The translations under genes were made by a program, and so were the position numbers. From Rhyacophila brunnea (Eukaryota; Arthropoda; Insecta; Trichoptera; Rhyacophilidae): a DNA stretch of 64,000 nucleotides. The notes beneath the pieces are model-generated. The model ran no database searches, was not told the origin of the DNA, and saw nothing but the letters and a program-made list of their open reading frames with translations. This document shows positions 40,854 through 55,800 of the stretch, piece after piece. Numbering within the stretch: the stretch's first letter is position 1; every line of letters starts with the position of its first letter. The stretch lies in NCBI GenBank assembly GCA_022495005.1, contig JAGYXB010001059.1:248001-312000 (forward strand). The letters run 5' to 3'.

Positions 40854-43800
40854 GTAAGTATACAAATTTGCAGTAGCCTACCGTCTGCTTACTATGTACC
40901 GTCTTTCTAGCTCACCCCTTGAGTCTTCTAAACCAGTACTTCTCAAACTGCGGGGCCCTGGAGCTCCTGCCAGTGAGGCCAGTCGATATTGATTTATCGT
41001 GTAAAAATGTGCAATCACACCCCTCTCATTTAATTGTTTTTGAAGACAGTAGCTGTAACAAATTCGAAGTTAATTTGTGTTTTTTTTTAATCATTATTAA
41101 AAATGTACCTATAATAATAATTAATGGTAAATATAGTACAGTTGGTCACTAAAGACTAAACTTTTTTGGGAGCCTTGGATTTTTTTTTTTATTTCGGGGG
41201 CCAAATGCTGATCTAAACCTCCAGAAGGGTAATGCTAATTGCTCCTACGTAATGCTTCAATGACATTGAGCTACTTTATGAGCTGCTTGTTGGCGAATTT
41301 ACAATCTGCCTGTAAAGTCGCCAATGACATTAATATGGACGAATCATATGGAAAAGAAAATGACACTCACTTTATTGTCGGGTCTGCCGAATGGCATAAT
41401 CTGTTCTAACGTCATTACAATAAAGGTGATATTGCTATAAATTCCTGATGCTTTTTGTTGGGTCTGCCGAATGGTTCGGTTCGAACGGGTTCGCTCAAAT
41501 AAACATTGACATTAGAAACACTGCTCTAGCGCCATTACAATAAAGGTCATATTGCTTTAAATTCCCGATGCGTGATATCGCACAATGGAAATTGCGTGAC
41601 GTCTACCTATACATCCGAATGCGCGAATTTACTTGCTAGCTACTGTATTGAGTGCGTCGTCCATTAATAATGTCATTGAAAGTCGCCCAGTGTCATCATC
41701 GAACAAGCTAACAAGCAGATCAGTAAACAATCTACCGAGAAAAGTTGAAAGCCGGTCAACTTTACACGCTACACGCCGGCGTGTGGGCCTACTGCGTCTG
41801 CGCAGTAGAGCATAGTAGCGACCTCCCGGTAAAAAACGACCTGCGTTCTGTCAAAATAGTCGTTAGCTTGTTGGCTTCTCAACGAATGGAAAGTTTTATA
41901 TGTCGTCATCACAATCGCAGTAGCTGAATCGCCCGCATTTAAATTCGCCAACAAACAGCTCGTAAAGTAGCTCAATGTAATTGACGCATTAGGAATCAAT
42001 GTTTACATTGCAGATAATATTTCTAATAATCTAACAATCCTAGATCATTTACATCGTCAACTTACTGGCCCAAAAAGGCTCGAAAGATTATTTAATCTGG
42101 GAAATGTTTCCGGTAAATCATCCACAGCATAGCTTCCGGTATGGTCTAAAAAAAGTGCAACACTACATGTGAATAGGTTGTCTGCAGGATACTGTTATCA
42201 ATTATGGTTAGATAACACTAGTGGTTAATTAGCAATCTATCAGTGGTTATGGATATTTACTATATTTTTTTTGTTGTTTTGAACACAGCCTGACTATGAT
42301 ATAATTCATATTGTATAATAAATATTATAATATTATAACTAGTAGATACCACAGTCCGACTTTTATACAAAGTCTCCTACGTCGAGACTGGGATAACTGG
42401 ACGCCAGGACAATTGGGCGCCTCACTGTCGAATGAAATAAATAGACGTTCGTTACGATTTTATACAGAAAGTAGACGAGGAATTTATCTACTAATTCAAT
42501 TCATTTTGCTCCGGTTAGCAGACGCGAACTTTTCCGCGAACGGCACGCCGCTCATACAAAAATGACGTCTTTGGACGTCCCGCTTTCAACAGGAAACGGG
42601 GGGTAAATCAATTATTTTAAACATACAAATATGTTGAACACACAACGATATATATTGGGAACGTCGTCACATACTCAGAATTGAAACTGAATTTGTTTTT
42701 ACCACTTGAAACGTAATTTGATTTTATTTTTGCAATAAAATTCGCGGTGTGCAAGGTACCGCCATACATACACCTATCTGCAGTAAAAAGGTTAACATAG
42801 TATTTTTTATTACGGATTGAAAACTATCGTATAAAAATAAAAGATCTCTCTTCTCAAACATATGCATATTTAAATTCTCACCAAGTATTAAATAATAATA
42901 TTGAATATATATTTTTAATGTACCTACCTATAATTCATGAATGCCTATTTATTTTCAAATTTCATTTGATTGTCCTGGCGCCGAATCGTCCTAGACCCCT
43001 CCTACATCATATCACTGCACGTGCAAACACTGTTACGTCACGTGGTTTTTTCACGCTGATACTATTACGTCACATGCTCTTTACAGTTGACTTGCCATAG
43101 CAGATACTCTAGTTCTGGCACAATTGAGAGGAATTAAAAGCTCTCTTTTGTGTTTCTCCTCCTCACAATATTTCTACATTCGAAATAAAGATGAAACGTC
43201 AAACATATCAACATAACCTACAATTTTATTAGTCATGACATTGCGATTGCAGCATAACAAACATTATGTTACTGCTAGTCTATCGATATTTGGCAGCTCG
43301 CAGGGATCTATGGCCTGACGTAATTTTGCATCTCTATTCTCAATATGTAATTGACATACTCTGTTTCACTCTAAAAGTGAACACAGTCAAGATATGGTTT
43401 GTTAAAAGAGCACTTTTTAACAGTTCAGACGGTTATATTATCGTTATAATTAACTGCCTGAATATGTAAAGTGATAAATGTGATGTATTTATCACATTTA
43501 GCTCTTTTTGGATGTTAAGTGATATGTTAGAATATCCTCGCTGATAATTATTGTAGAAATCGGGAGCATCCGCTGTTTGTTCTCTCAAAGTGCACAACTA
43601 ACCTGCCATTGGTAATGCCAATTGGTAGAGCAATAACTGTGAATCAAATCAATCAAATCGCTTTGGATATTGATATATTCCATTTATGTGTGGGTGAATT
43701 TAGGTGGACATTGTTTTATAAGCTTTTATTATAGGGTGTACTTAGTTCACTTGGTGCGCTTCCATGTTCTTTTTTTATTTATTTGTGATGTTCATTATAA

Positions 43801-46800
43801 TATGTAATTAAATTAATTTGTTTTCATTATTTTTCAGAGTGCGCGAGCTGTCCCTAGGTACCAGGCTCGGCATGTGTTGCCAAGTATATTGGAAATCAAT
43901 TCTAATCGTGATCACACCTTTAATATTTTTGCCTCTTCCCATTCTGTACAATACACCGGTGAGTTGTGACTCCATTTAATGTAATTCCACTTCACCCCGC
44001 TCTGAAGCCGTGGGTGCAGGTTCGAGTCCTGCATCTGGCGAAATTGGTTTTTTTTCAATGTGTTTTTCATTCGAAATTGTGGATAGAGTCTGTTAATATT
44101 ACACTCACTCTGTAGAGGCCCATACTGGGCTAGAATTACCCCTATATGAAGATTCTGGTGTAGTTCAATCAATCAGGATTGGGAGACTGTGGAGGTGCTA
44201 GGTCATGTACATGGCGTAGAAGAAGAGCTACCGATGCCTGCCAAATGCTTACGTATCGAATTGAAAAATTACAGTAACATAAGGCGATTTAATCTCAGAG
44301 GATGAATGTGAAGCTACAACTTAAAAGAAATCTTTTCTTCATTATGTTTGATTTTGTCCCATTTTTAGGCATACAAATGCATGTACGTGGTGCTAGTAAT
44401 GGCGGTGTATTGGGTCACAGAAGCGTTACCGTTGCCCGTGACGTCTATGCTGCCCGTGGTGCTGTTCCCCACGCTGGGGATCCTGCCCTCGGAGGAGACC
44501 TGCCAGGCGTACATGAAGGGCACGAACATGATGTTCATCGGGGGCCTCATGATCGCCGCCGGTCTGCAGCACTCCAAACTACACAAGCGGGTGGCGCTGA
44601 AGACCATTCAGATCGTCGGGTGCTCACATAGAAGGTTAACGGATCTAGATTTTATTAACCTAGTCCCCATAATGATGTAGCGACCGAAACACCTATTGAG
44701 TAACGATCCAATCTAAAGAATTCATTATAATTTAATTTTTCATTACCTGGCTTATGCGAATAAGACCCCCACAATGGAGCAGTCAGTAAAGTGCCCGTCT
44801 CTGGAGCCGCGAGGTTAGGTTAGGTTAAATTAGGTTATTTTTGTTTTTTTAATGTGTGTTTGACCCAGAGTTAGAATTGAAACCGGAACTGAACTGTACA
44901 GACCCCAAAATACTGCCTTGAGACGTACCATACGTTGAATATCGATAAATTGTAGTGTATAATACATATATACATATATTTATAAGACCCGTTGGCGAGA
45001 GGTGGAGTTAGGCTGTTAAGATCCTACATAAGTAGTGCACACTAAACTTTTTCAGTCATACTTATTTGTTTTCATTGAACTAAGACTACAAATTGCAGAC
45101 GGTATTGGTTAGTTTTTCAAAATCAATTATACCCTACCTAACCAAACCATCATAGTTAGTTATATGCTATGGGCGATCCGACAAAAATGGTGCACATCTT
45201 TTCAGTCATTCTTATTTGTTTTCGTTGAATTAAGAATACTAATAAATTTGTTAAACCTTTCCTAAACTAAACAATATTAGATAAAAAAAATAGTCTTCAA
45301 TCGATAAAATATCTAAAATTATGTATGATTTAATGGCAACATATCGAATATTTTTTGACTATTACCTATAATTAAAACTAAAGGCTAAAAAAACACTATA
45401 TACGATTGAAAATCTTCATATAAGGACAAGAAGTTACCTAATTACATTCGAAAATAATCAATAACTAGCACTACCATCGTAACTCGCAATTCAGTCTATT
45501 TAACAAAAAATAATGTATATTATTTGATTTTTCAGATTAAATTTTGGTCTGACCTTTGTGACCATGTTCATCTCCATGTGGATATCGAACGCTGCGGCTG
45601 TCACGATGATGGTACCCATCACTGAAGCCGTTCTCGAAGTCTTGGAACAGGTACCATTAAATTGTTATTTGCGTTTCGTATATGTATTTACAAAACACGT
45701 AAGTGCATGGCCTCCACGTCTTGAAGCAGGCCCTCAGGCTAAGTTCTTTAGCGAGCCCCGCTACCTATCGCTATGGTTAAAGGCAGTGTGATGCTCTTCA
45801 GTGATGTTTAAAGTTAAGGATATTCAGTGTATTATAAGCGATTTTTGTATTGCAATGCATCTTCTTGAATTGTGGAGTTGTCTCGAGTATCGATACACAA
45901 TTATCAAAAATTATATCGCACCGTCACGTCCGCAGGTGACTTTTTTTTACTATTTAAGCAAATTTGTGATGTATGTTTATCTCAGTTATCTGGTCTACCC
46001 GCCGCCCACTTTGATCCCGGGCCCCCAGGCTAGAGCCCTGTCAGCCCCCCCCCCCTTGTGGGGGCCATGGTTAAGTGTACCTAGAGTAGCCGTTTTGGTC
46101 AGTGTTGTTAAAGTAAACGTCTTTCCATTTCATATTGCATCACTCCAAAGGCCTATGCACGTCATGTAACGATTTATCTGCCCAGTCTGAACCGCCTAGA
46201 CTTATTACATGTGTGGATGATTAATGGTTAGAGACAATGCTGTCCCGTGGGGATAGTTAGGCAGCGGCGAAGGGTGGAGGAATGCTGTTAAATTAAGACA
46301 CAAATAATAGTGGACACTAAACACTCTTTCCTCATGTTTATTACTTAAAATGTGGCGATAAACAATTGAAGATCGTGTTAGGTTAAGTATTATTGGTCTG
46401 TCGAAAGAATATCGTCCGAATGACAATTATAAAATCAAACATTATGCGGCAGTGGTGCCAAAATGGCATGCGGGAGCAATTGTTTGAATTACATTTATAA
46501 TTTTGAATTACAGCAAGGCCTTGGAAACATGTACATTCGTAAGAAGAAGGAAACCGAGGAGAATGGAGCCAATGGGAAGACAGGGGAAGGAGAAGAGGGT
46601 CCACCAGGTGAAGATGAAGTGTAAGTGTCATCTAAGAATATATTCCCTTTTGTACCGATATGACCTTGTGTTTCTTAGAACCGGTAGCTTGAGAACTGCA
46701 TAGAATAGAGAGGCTGTATGGCGTTGGACCGCTTGCAACAAAAATTCTTCAATACAAAAATCAGTGTGACGTAAAGCATAAAAAAAGTCAATTGAATATC

Positions 46801-49800
46801 GTGGGAGTGAAAAGTTCTGATCATAAACAGACACCGCAGCAGGTTTACGAATTCCTTGGAGCCGTTTTTGAAATATCAGCAATCTTCTCTAACGGGAGAA
46901 GAACCGGTGTAGTCAATTTTTACTTATACGTTGATGCCTTGAAATCTTATATAATAGCATTACAAATAAAATCTACACGCCTTTCATTCTATGACCCACT
47001 CAGTGATGCCAACCGTACTATAATTATAGTACAATACTATAATTTCAATTCTGCGAAATATGTAAAATACTATAATTTTACGCCAAATATACCAAAATAC
47101 TATAATTTTAAAGGATTCAAGACGAAAAATGTTCCTGTACTATATATTTTTTTAGAAATACTATAATTTTTACACCTTTGTACTATAATCAGCATAGAAA
47201 AAGATGGCAACACTGGACCCACTAAACAATCCCGCATATTAAAAACGTGATTTTTTGGCCGCAATCTTGATATTTTATAGGGTTCCAAATTACAAAAGTA
47301 ATTATTAAAAAATTTTAATTTTGGCCGCCATTTTGGAAAATACATAGTGGCTTTTTAAAAATTACCCTTAAAATATACCCATCCGTCAGAGTTCATGGTT
47401 TTACTTTGCTATGCCGCTAGACTATTTATATTTTTTACCAGTATAACAATCCATGTTATTAAGGGCCATAACCCACTGACACGACGCGGCATTGTCGCTC
47501 GTGTTTTTCTAAGAGCGATTCAGTGCCGCATCAGTGTGTTTTGCACCATTTAAAGACACAAATTTTAACCGCGCGCTGCATGTCGCGTCAGTGGGTTATG
47601 TCCCTAACTCTTTGTGTATGTTAAAAATAAAACCCCACTGTGGGAATTACTTTACAGTCCATTCAAATCCGCAATCATGTTCATCAGTATTAAGACTCCG
47701 TGTTGGTTCATGACATGATATTGTTTGATTTTGTTCACAGATTACCGACTCCCAGCAAAACGACAATCTGCTATTTCCTGAGCATCGCCTATGCCGCTTC
47801 AATTGGTAAATATATAGAATTTTGCACTAGCTCTAATTAGGAAATACAAATCTGACGATGATTTAATCTTCTCAACTCTTGGGTTGATCAAATGGTTTAA
47901 TACCAAAGATGTTAAAGAAAATATTCTTGTAGGTATTGATGGGTATGGGTTCACGTAGGGTGTTGATTTACACTTTTCCACTTATTAAAAACACTGATTC
48001 AGGGACATTAAGTATTTATTACGTCAGTATATTTCGCTTGACAACTAACAATTAATTATTAGCAACATTATTTTGTAAAGGCATGCTTTGGTGCGAAAAG
48101 GTGGCAAGTTGTATTTTTTTAGAGGCGACGTTCGGGGCTCGGGGTAGGTTAACGACTGCCCGTACCGTACCTACTCTCGACCCTTCGTCCGACCAGAAAA
48201 CAGATAACGGTAACTTTATTTTTGTTTGTTTCGCTGTGCGTGCATCCTGGTCTAGCCTTGACTCATTTACAGTTACAATAATATCATTATATTCCCAACT
48301 CTGTCGATTGGAGGATTTTTGATGGGGGATTTAGGCATTATGATAATATAGTAAATATTATTTGGTATCAGTATATGGATGGAGTTTTTAAACAATCAAA
48401 AAAGGAACTCTCGGTCTACTGATTAGGTTTATAAATGACTTTGAATCATTGTGGGTTCATTTGAAAACAGCTTCACACTTCTACTATGAGATTTATTTGC
48501 CGATTTGCAGGGTTTATGAAATGACAATTTGTCACAGTGAGTTGATCAACTACCAGTGATATGACATTTTACCATTATTATTTAGTTGAAGACTCCAGAA
48601 AAATCGTTTATGCCTGCATGAAAGTAAGTAAACACGGTGAATATCAAAAAGTGATAGCCAATGACTGCGTTAGGAAATAGCAAATGCCAATTTAACGATG
48701 TTAATATCTATGCGGTTTGTCAACTTAACCATGCTTCATTTGTTCAGTAAATGCGTTCAAATACCATAATAGAAGTACGTAGTGCATGGCCCCCACATCC
48801 TGAAGCGGGCCCCTAGGCCAGGATCTTTGACGGGCCCCCCTACCTATCGCTAAGATTAAAGGCAGTGTGACTCTCTACAGTAGCATTTTCTAAATGGCGT
48901 TTGAACTAAAATTAATAGTATTCAGTGTATTTTTATCGATTTTTTGTGTCTTTGAATACATCCACATGGAGTTGTCGAGTATCAACACACAATAATCAAA
49001 AATTGTAACACATAACTACATATTTTCGGAGTAAAATTGCGCCGCAAGCGATTGTTTTACTATTAGAGCAAATTGGTGATGTGTGTTTACCTCACATCTG
49101 GTTGACCTGCTACGCCGGGCCCCCAGGCTAGAGCCCTGTCAGCCCCCCTCTTGTGGGGGCTATGACATAGTGTATAAGTCTATCATAAAAGACCTGGGCG
49201 ACATAATAGAAGATGGAAGGATGGTGTCGAATTAGATTTAAAAACCTCTGGCGTCTAGATGGACCTAGATGGAGGCAGATGCTACAGGAGGGCAAAACCA
49301 ATATAGGGTTATAGAGACGGTAGAAGATATTTCCATAATGATTGTTTTTGTTTGGTTATAGGTGGAATTGGTACGGTGGTAGGAACAGCGACCAATCTAA
49401 CGTACAAAGGTATCTTTGAAAGGTGAGTTGTATTGAAAATATTTAATTCCATCGATCAGGTGTCAGCAAATCACGGCTTGTGAGCCACATCTGGCATTTT
49501 GGTGCACTTTAAAAATATTAAATACGAAAATAAAACTACCATATTTTCGAATTTTTCGAAATACTACTTAGAAAAAAATGTTTTCAATGTTTATTATTTC
49601 AAGAATTTCATCATTTTAGTATTTTAAGACTGACGTGCATGCCAATATCAATTCTGTCATGAAGTATTGTGTCATTGGCACTTATGCCGCCGATTTCGGC
49701 TGCCTGAAATTAAGTGTCACTTTGAGCCGTGTATTCATTAGCGACCGGTAACTGTGACTGTAACCAATTCTAGATGTGGACGCGACGTCAATGATTTCCA

Positions 49801-52800
49801 TGTAATCGATGGTGAGCCGCAGTGTTCGTTCTGAGCTGAATCATGTCAGAGTAATTTTTGTCTTTTGGGTCCCATAGCACTTTATTATTTTTGTAAACAT
49901 CAATCAAAAGTAGGCATTTCTCCACATCCCAGTTAGCAGCCATGTTCACGTAAAAAGGTATACTACAACACTATCAAAGTATTTTCACTGTTCGTGGCGA
50001 GCAACGAGTAGCATATTCAACGTCCACGAGTGACTGCAAACCTCCCTTTGATTCGCGGCAAAAACCAACAAACGATCGATCGCTACTAGCGCGCTTCGAG
50101 CTTCTCGCGTCAGGCTCGCGAGCTAATTATTTGACATCCATACTGGTTACTATATCTTCCATGGTCACAGTTACGGCTCGTTAATGAGAATTTACAACAC
50201 TGCATCTGGCATTAAATATTTTACTCAATAATGTTATTAAATATTATTTCTGTGTCATTAAAACATGTGTAAATAGCTCAAACAAATAGTTCAAAAACCA
50301 TATCATCATAATATGTTACTTATGTCGGTATCTTCATTGGTTTTCAGTCGTTTCCCCAAGGCTCCGCAAGTTGATTTTCCGTCGTGGATGCTGTACAACG
50401 TTCCCGCCATGTTGGTGATGCAGGCCATCATCTGGGTCATCCTTCAAACACTTTACATGGGCATGTTCAGGTGACTTAAATCTTAAGAGTATCAATATTA
50501 AGACTATTTTATCCAAGGCTCGTTACGTTACAAGGTTCAGCTGACGTCTAAAGTCAGCATTGGATATCTTCAAAATCTGTCATTACATCTGCATTGCGAA
50601 TATAATAGTTATATCATTACTGGAGTATATTTCTCAAGTATACTGGTTCGCAAAATGTACTCAACATATTATCTGCTCTGGGAGTCATCAATTATTGAAG
50701 AATGGTACCAAAACACCGAGGAGAATGGAAGAATTGCTTGCAGCAGTCAAGCACCACTCCGGGCTGTAGCGCCACAAAAAAAACATTAGTTTCTATCTGA
50801 TGACAGAGTTACTCAGCTATGGTACGAGCGTGTAAATGTCCAATTTTTACATTACAGGCCCAACAGCCAAGATGCAAAGGATGTCAATCTGGGAGAAACC
50901 GGTGCGCAAGTGGCCCGGAAAGTCGTGGATGACCAGTACGTCGCTCTTGGACCCATGACCTGGCACGAGACCGTAAGTATTCCATGGAAAACGACAAATA
51001 TGCCATTCATAGTCATTGTCCAATTTTACTCAATATGGTAATATATATGTATGTAGAGTTGGGTTTCGGGAATTTCCCAACGGGAATTTTCGAGATTTTC
51101 CATCCCGAATCTCGAGAATTGAAATTTTTAACATTTCGGGATTTCTTTATTGTCAAATATTAATTGAAAAAACGATTTTCTATATGAAAAAAGTGGACAG
51201 AAAACACAACACGTTCGAAGACTGATCTGATTTAAAACAATTAAGCCAACGTTTCCTCAAAATGAGCGCAATTTTTGCAACATCAGGGAATTTTGTGTCT
51301 CAAAAGCGTACGCGATTGTCAGACACAGCGATTGACAGTCTGTGTTTTTTGAAATTCTATTTTAATAAGTAATGTTTTGAATTATTTTTGTCTTCCTACA
51401 TCTATTATGTTCTTCTATTGTGTATCTTCTTACATAAATAAAAAAAATCATATTTTTCTGGAATTTGTCTGTTTTTACACTGATTTTAGGATTTTTACAG
51501 GTTTTTTTAAATTTCCCGATATCTCAAAATTTCATCATTTCGGGAAATCCCGAATCTCGAGATTGAGATTTTCTCGGGAAATACCCAACTCTATATTATG
51601 TATGTATGACTTTTACATTTCCATGTTTTAAGTGGTGTAATTGAAGTTGTTCATGTCACCAGTTTGTCCTAATCTTATCATTGTATATATAAGACCCCTA
51701 TATCATTTCACACGTAAAAATTATGCAATTATGTCAAGCAAGCGATGTCTCAACGTTGAATGATACACAAGCACTCAATAGACTGAAAGGAAAAAGGTGG
51801 GTCAGAAAGCCTATACTTAGATGGTTGGAATGTCTATAAAAAACTGTATCACCATTTATGAGAAGAGAGACACCGCTTCACTAGCACTGAGGGAGTAGAG
51901 AGAGCTTGCGGCAGACAGAGGAGAGTGGAGACGTTTTCTGAATACGAAGAACACCCATATAAGGTCATAATGCTGATGGTAATATTGATATGATTATATA
52001 TATTTCTAGTGCGCTGGACTTCTTTTCATTCTCGCCGTGTTCCTGTTCTTCCTGAGAAGTCCTGGATTCATGCCTGGCTGGGCCGATGTCATGACGGATA
52101 TGTAAGTTATAACATTGTTTATATTATTTAAAAATTGATAGTATCAACCGACGGTACTTGATAAAATTTTAATTAAAATTTCATACTGCTCCATTTAAGT
52201 AGGTAGATACATTTCTCATTAGCTAATTTCACGGCCGAACAGCTTACGCATCGTCTTATAATGTCGTGGGTGCCAAGTTCGAATCCTGGGTCTAGCATTA
52301 TACACAAATTGTTTTTCAGTTTGTGTTTGAAGTCAGAGTATGGACCTTATTGGTTAAGCATTAGTCCATTGTTTATGAGTTATCACAATTTAATGCACTT
52401 TTTTACTGAATGTTTTAACACAATCACTGCTAACCTTTTAATTACCCCATTTAAATAACACGTTAATTATATCTAATGGCCAAGTACTCCAAACGCGCCA
52501 GTCGCGGTGTTAGCACTAAATAAGTTAATAGTGATTATTTATTGTTGGGTTTTTACAAACACTTCAATATATATGTACTTGATCTTTTACTTAGTAGTTA
52601 AAACGAATCAAATGGAATCGTACAAAATTTTAATTGATAGTCTATTATTCCTTTTTATTGTCAACAACATGCATCATCATCAGGGGCGCGACAACCCGGT
52701 GTGGGTCCTGGCCTCCTCCAACAGCTCCCTCCACATGTCCCTATCCAGTGTGGCCGCTTTCCAATTCGGTACCCCCAGAATACGGCAGTCACTAGCAGCA

Positions 52801-55800
52801 TTGTCATTCATACGGTGCACATGACCAAGCCATCGCAGTCTCCCAATCTTAATTGATTGAATTGCGCTGCAATCTTCGTACAGCCCGTAGAGCTCAGCAT
52901 TATATCTTCTCCTCCAATTGGTGCCATCCCTGATCGGTCCATATATACGGCGGAGAATTTTTCTTTCAAAGATGTTCAGGGCTTGTTCATTTCGCAGAGT
53001 TAATGTCCAGGTTTCTGATGCGTAGGTGAGCACTGGCTTTACAAGTGTCTTGTGAGGAGTGCTTTTAATTTGGCGAGATAGTATGCGGGGCTTAAAATGT
53101 CTTAACAGGCCAAAAGTAGCATTTATCGTCAACAACATGTACTGTGCGATTAATAATTATAATTTTCAATTGCAGGAAGGTGAAGGACGCAGTGACGGCG
53201 ATGTTCATCGTTATAATGATGTTTATACTTCCGGCGTCGCTCGACTTTCTCAAATTCTTCCAAACCGGGGCAACAGGTACACCATTCAAACTAGTCAGTT
53301 GATGTAAATAGCACTTGAAAACCGCTGGCCTGAATTAAAAATGGCGAATTAATCCAATCTGATAGAGAATGTGAAATTTAATATAATTATGCTTTCTGAA
53401 ATCTAAGTTTGTTATTTTTTTCGTATTTTAATTGCATTAAACAGAATAGCATTTTTTTTTATAACCAGCATACTGTAATAAGATATAGGACTATTGAATG
53501 AATAACGAAAAAGATATACTCGTGATGCGATTGTTGTACGAGTAGAATCGCAACTTTAGGCGGTAGTCAGTTGAAGTTTCGGTGTAATACCCCATTTACA
53601 CGTGGATGGATTTACTGCTGACAATACGTATTATCGCGGCCATAACAAGAAAAGGCATATGTAAACATGTATGCATTATTGTGCAATTTGCAAGATTGAG
53701 AATTGTTCGATATCTACGAACTATACCGCTCATTTTGAGGTTAACCGATTTTCATGACCTATCAAATAGTACCATAGAATGGCAACATCGCGTCTCGCTT
53801 ACTCTTGATGAATGAAATTGTCGAGATAGTGAGCACTTTTACGTGTAAACAGTTATTATTGTGATAGTTTAAAATCAGGGAACTCAGAAATAATGGGAAC
53901 TGAAATACACAACGGGTAAGGCGATACCAGGTAACCGACTCGAGTAAGGATGAATCCGGGTTAAACTTACACACGTGTCTAGAATACGTTTAAAGTCGAA
54001 TACTAAAAACTGCTCTCAGTTTATGCATTTACGCTCATTTAATGTTGGTGTATTACACACACTATTGCACGTGCATAATGCGTGCTTCATTTTCGTAGGA
54101 CACTCACACATTCAAAAGCCTGCTTCACCATGCGGTGTATTGAATAATAGCCTATTGGTATTCTATTTATTATCTGTTCTGTGTTTAAAATACACGCTAT
54201 TCGTGCAAGTAAATCCATGCACGTGTACAGGCGCTATAAGAATCGAAGACGTTGAAGAAAACCGTCTCTATAAAAGTGAATTTGACGTAAACGACCACTA
54301 TGACTAATGTTTAAATTAGTTGCATATCATTTCGTAATACGGAAATATCTGTGGCAAATTTTCTGGTAAAAACTGCATTTCAACAATAATTTAAGTCAAA
54401 CTCAAAAAATATTCAATTATATTACTATATAAATAATATATATTACTAAATAATATAAAAATAAATATGCAGGAATTGTCAAGGTAAACCTTGTTATGAT
54501 TGAATAATATGTATTCTAGACACGAAACATGTTCGACTTGTACTGGAACTAAATCATCAATTAAACCAGTGGGTTTTTGGTACAATAGCCCTAATCTAGG
54601 TGTACTATCTTAACATTAGTATCTCGTTCAGCCTTTGTTTTAACAAATTTATTTTTACACTCATCATCTTGGAACCCAGATCTTTCATTCAAGTCACGAA
54701 ACACGGAAGTAGGCTCACTGGTTTTCGCATAACTTCATGTATTATAATTAAAATGTTTCCACGTTATCCAATATTTGAAGAGACATCAATAATAATATGA
54801 AGTACACAATCTTCAATTCATAGTTTATATTACAAAATGACTGTTTTTCTGTATACACCAAGCTGACAGAAAGATGTTTTTTGGTCTACTTATAATTTTT
54901 AATACTAGCAACATATATTATGAAAATCAAAATTAGTGTCGAGACGATCCAATTGTTACCTGAATCGTTGTGTGTTTTATGTAGTTATTTATAACAGAAT
55001 TCAATACTGTCCTATATCTGATTATATTACAGCCATATTGTTTTTGATTCTCCATTGCTAATAATTTAAACCCGCCATTGTTTAACCGGCCATTTTATGA
55101 ATGTTGTTATTTATTTTTATTATTAATACCCACCATCATCATTGAATCAATCGCATTTAACTGTAACATATAACTGGCCATGGCCACACTGCAGGACAAT
55201 AATTGTCAATCAATTTATATAACCATGACATGACATAAATAGTCAGCCATACTATTGTCATAATTTAAAAAAAATATGTTTTATCTGTAATATTTTTTTT
55301 TTCATTAATTTTTCATTTTGTCGTATAATGACTATACTATTACTGTCCATGCCCGTCCATAGTCAGGCCGCGGCTCAAAATTGCGGGTCCCGTTGGTAGT
55401 GCTAGTTATTGCTTAACTTCAAAAGCACGCTTAAGTACTTGGGTATCGACTCCTGAGACATTCTCAGTCGTAAAAAAACTGCTGATGCTCCACATCAAAT
55501 ATAGGGCCCCGTGATACGCTTGATTAAAACCCGAGTGTGGTGCGGGGCAGGTTGGTTTGAAGGGGTCTATGTTTGTGTTCACAGTTTTTAACACAGCACA
55601 GTTTTTAACGTATTACCATTTTCTTTAAATATGAAACAATCATCATTTTCTACAAGCAGTTTACCATAATATATCGCCACTGTTCTGGCAGAAGACACTA
55701 ATTCGAAAAAATGACATTGAGTTAGTTATACCAAAATGTTCCTTATTTCAAACTTTACCGTCTGGAAACCTTCTTAATAAATAAACAGTCCTTATTTTAA

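Noticed and set aside
44302..44631. 109-residue plus-strand frame overlapping SLC13 exon 3
   Set aside because: Out-of-frame shadow of a GC-rich true exon; the exon frame matches the SLC13 family.
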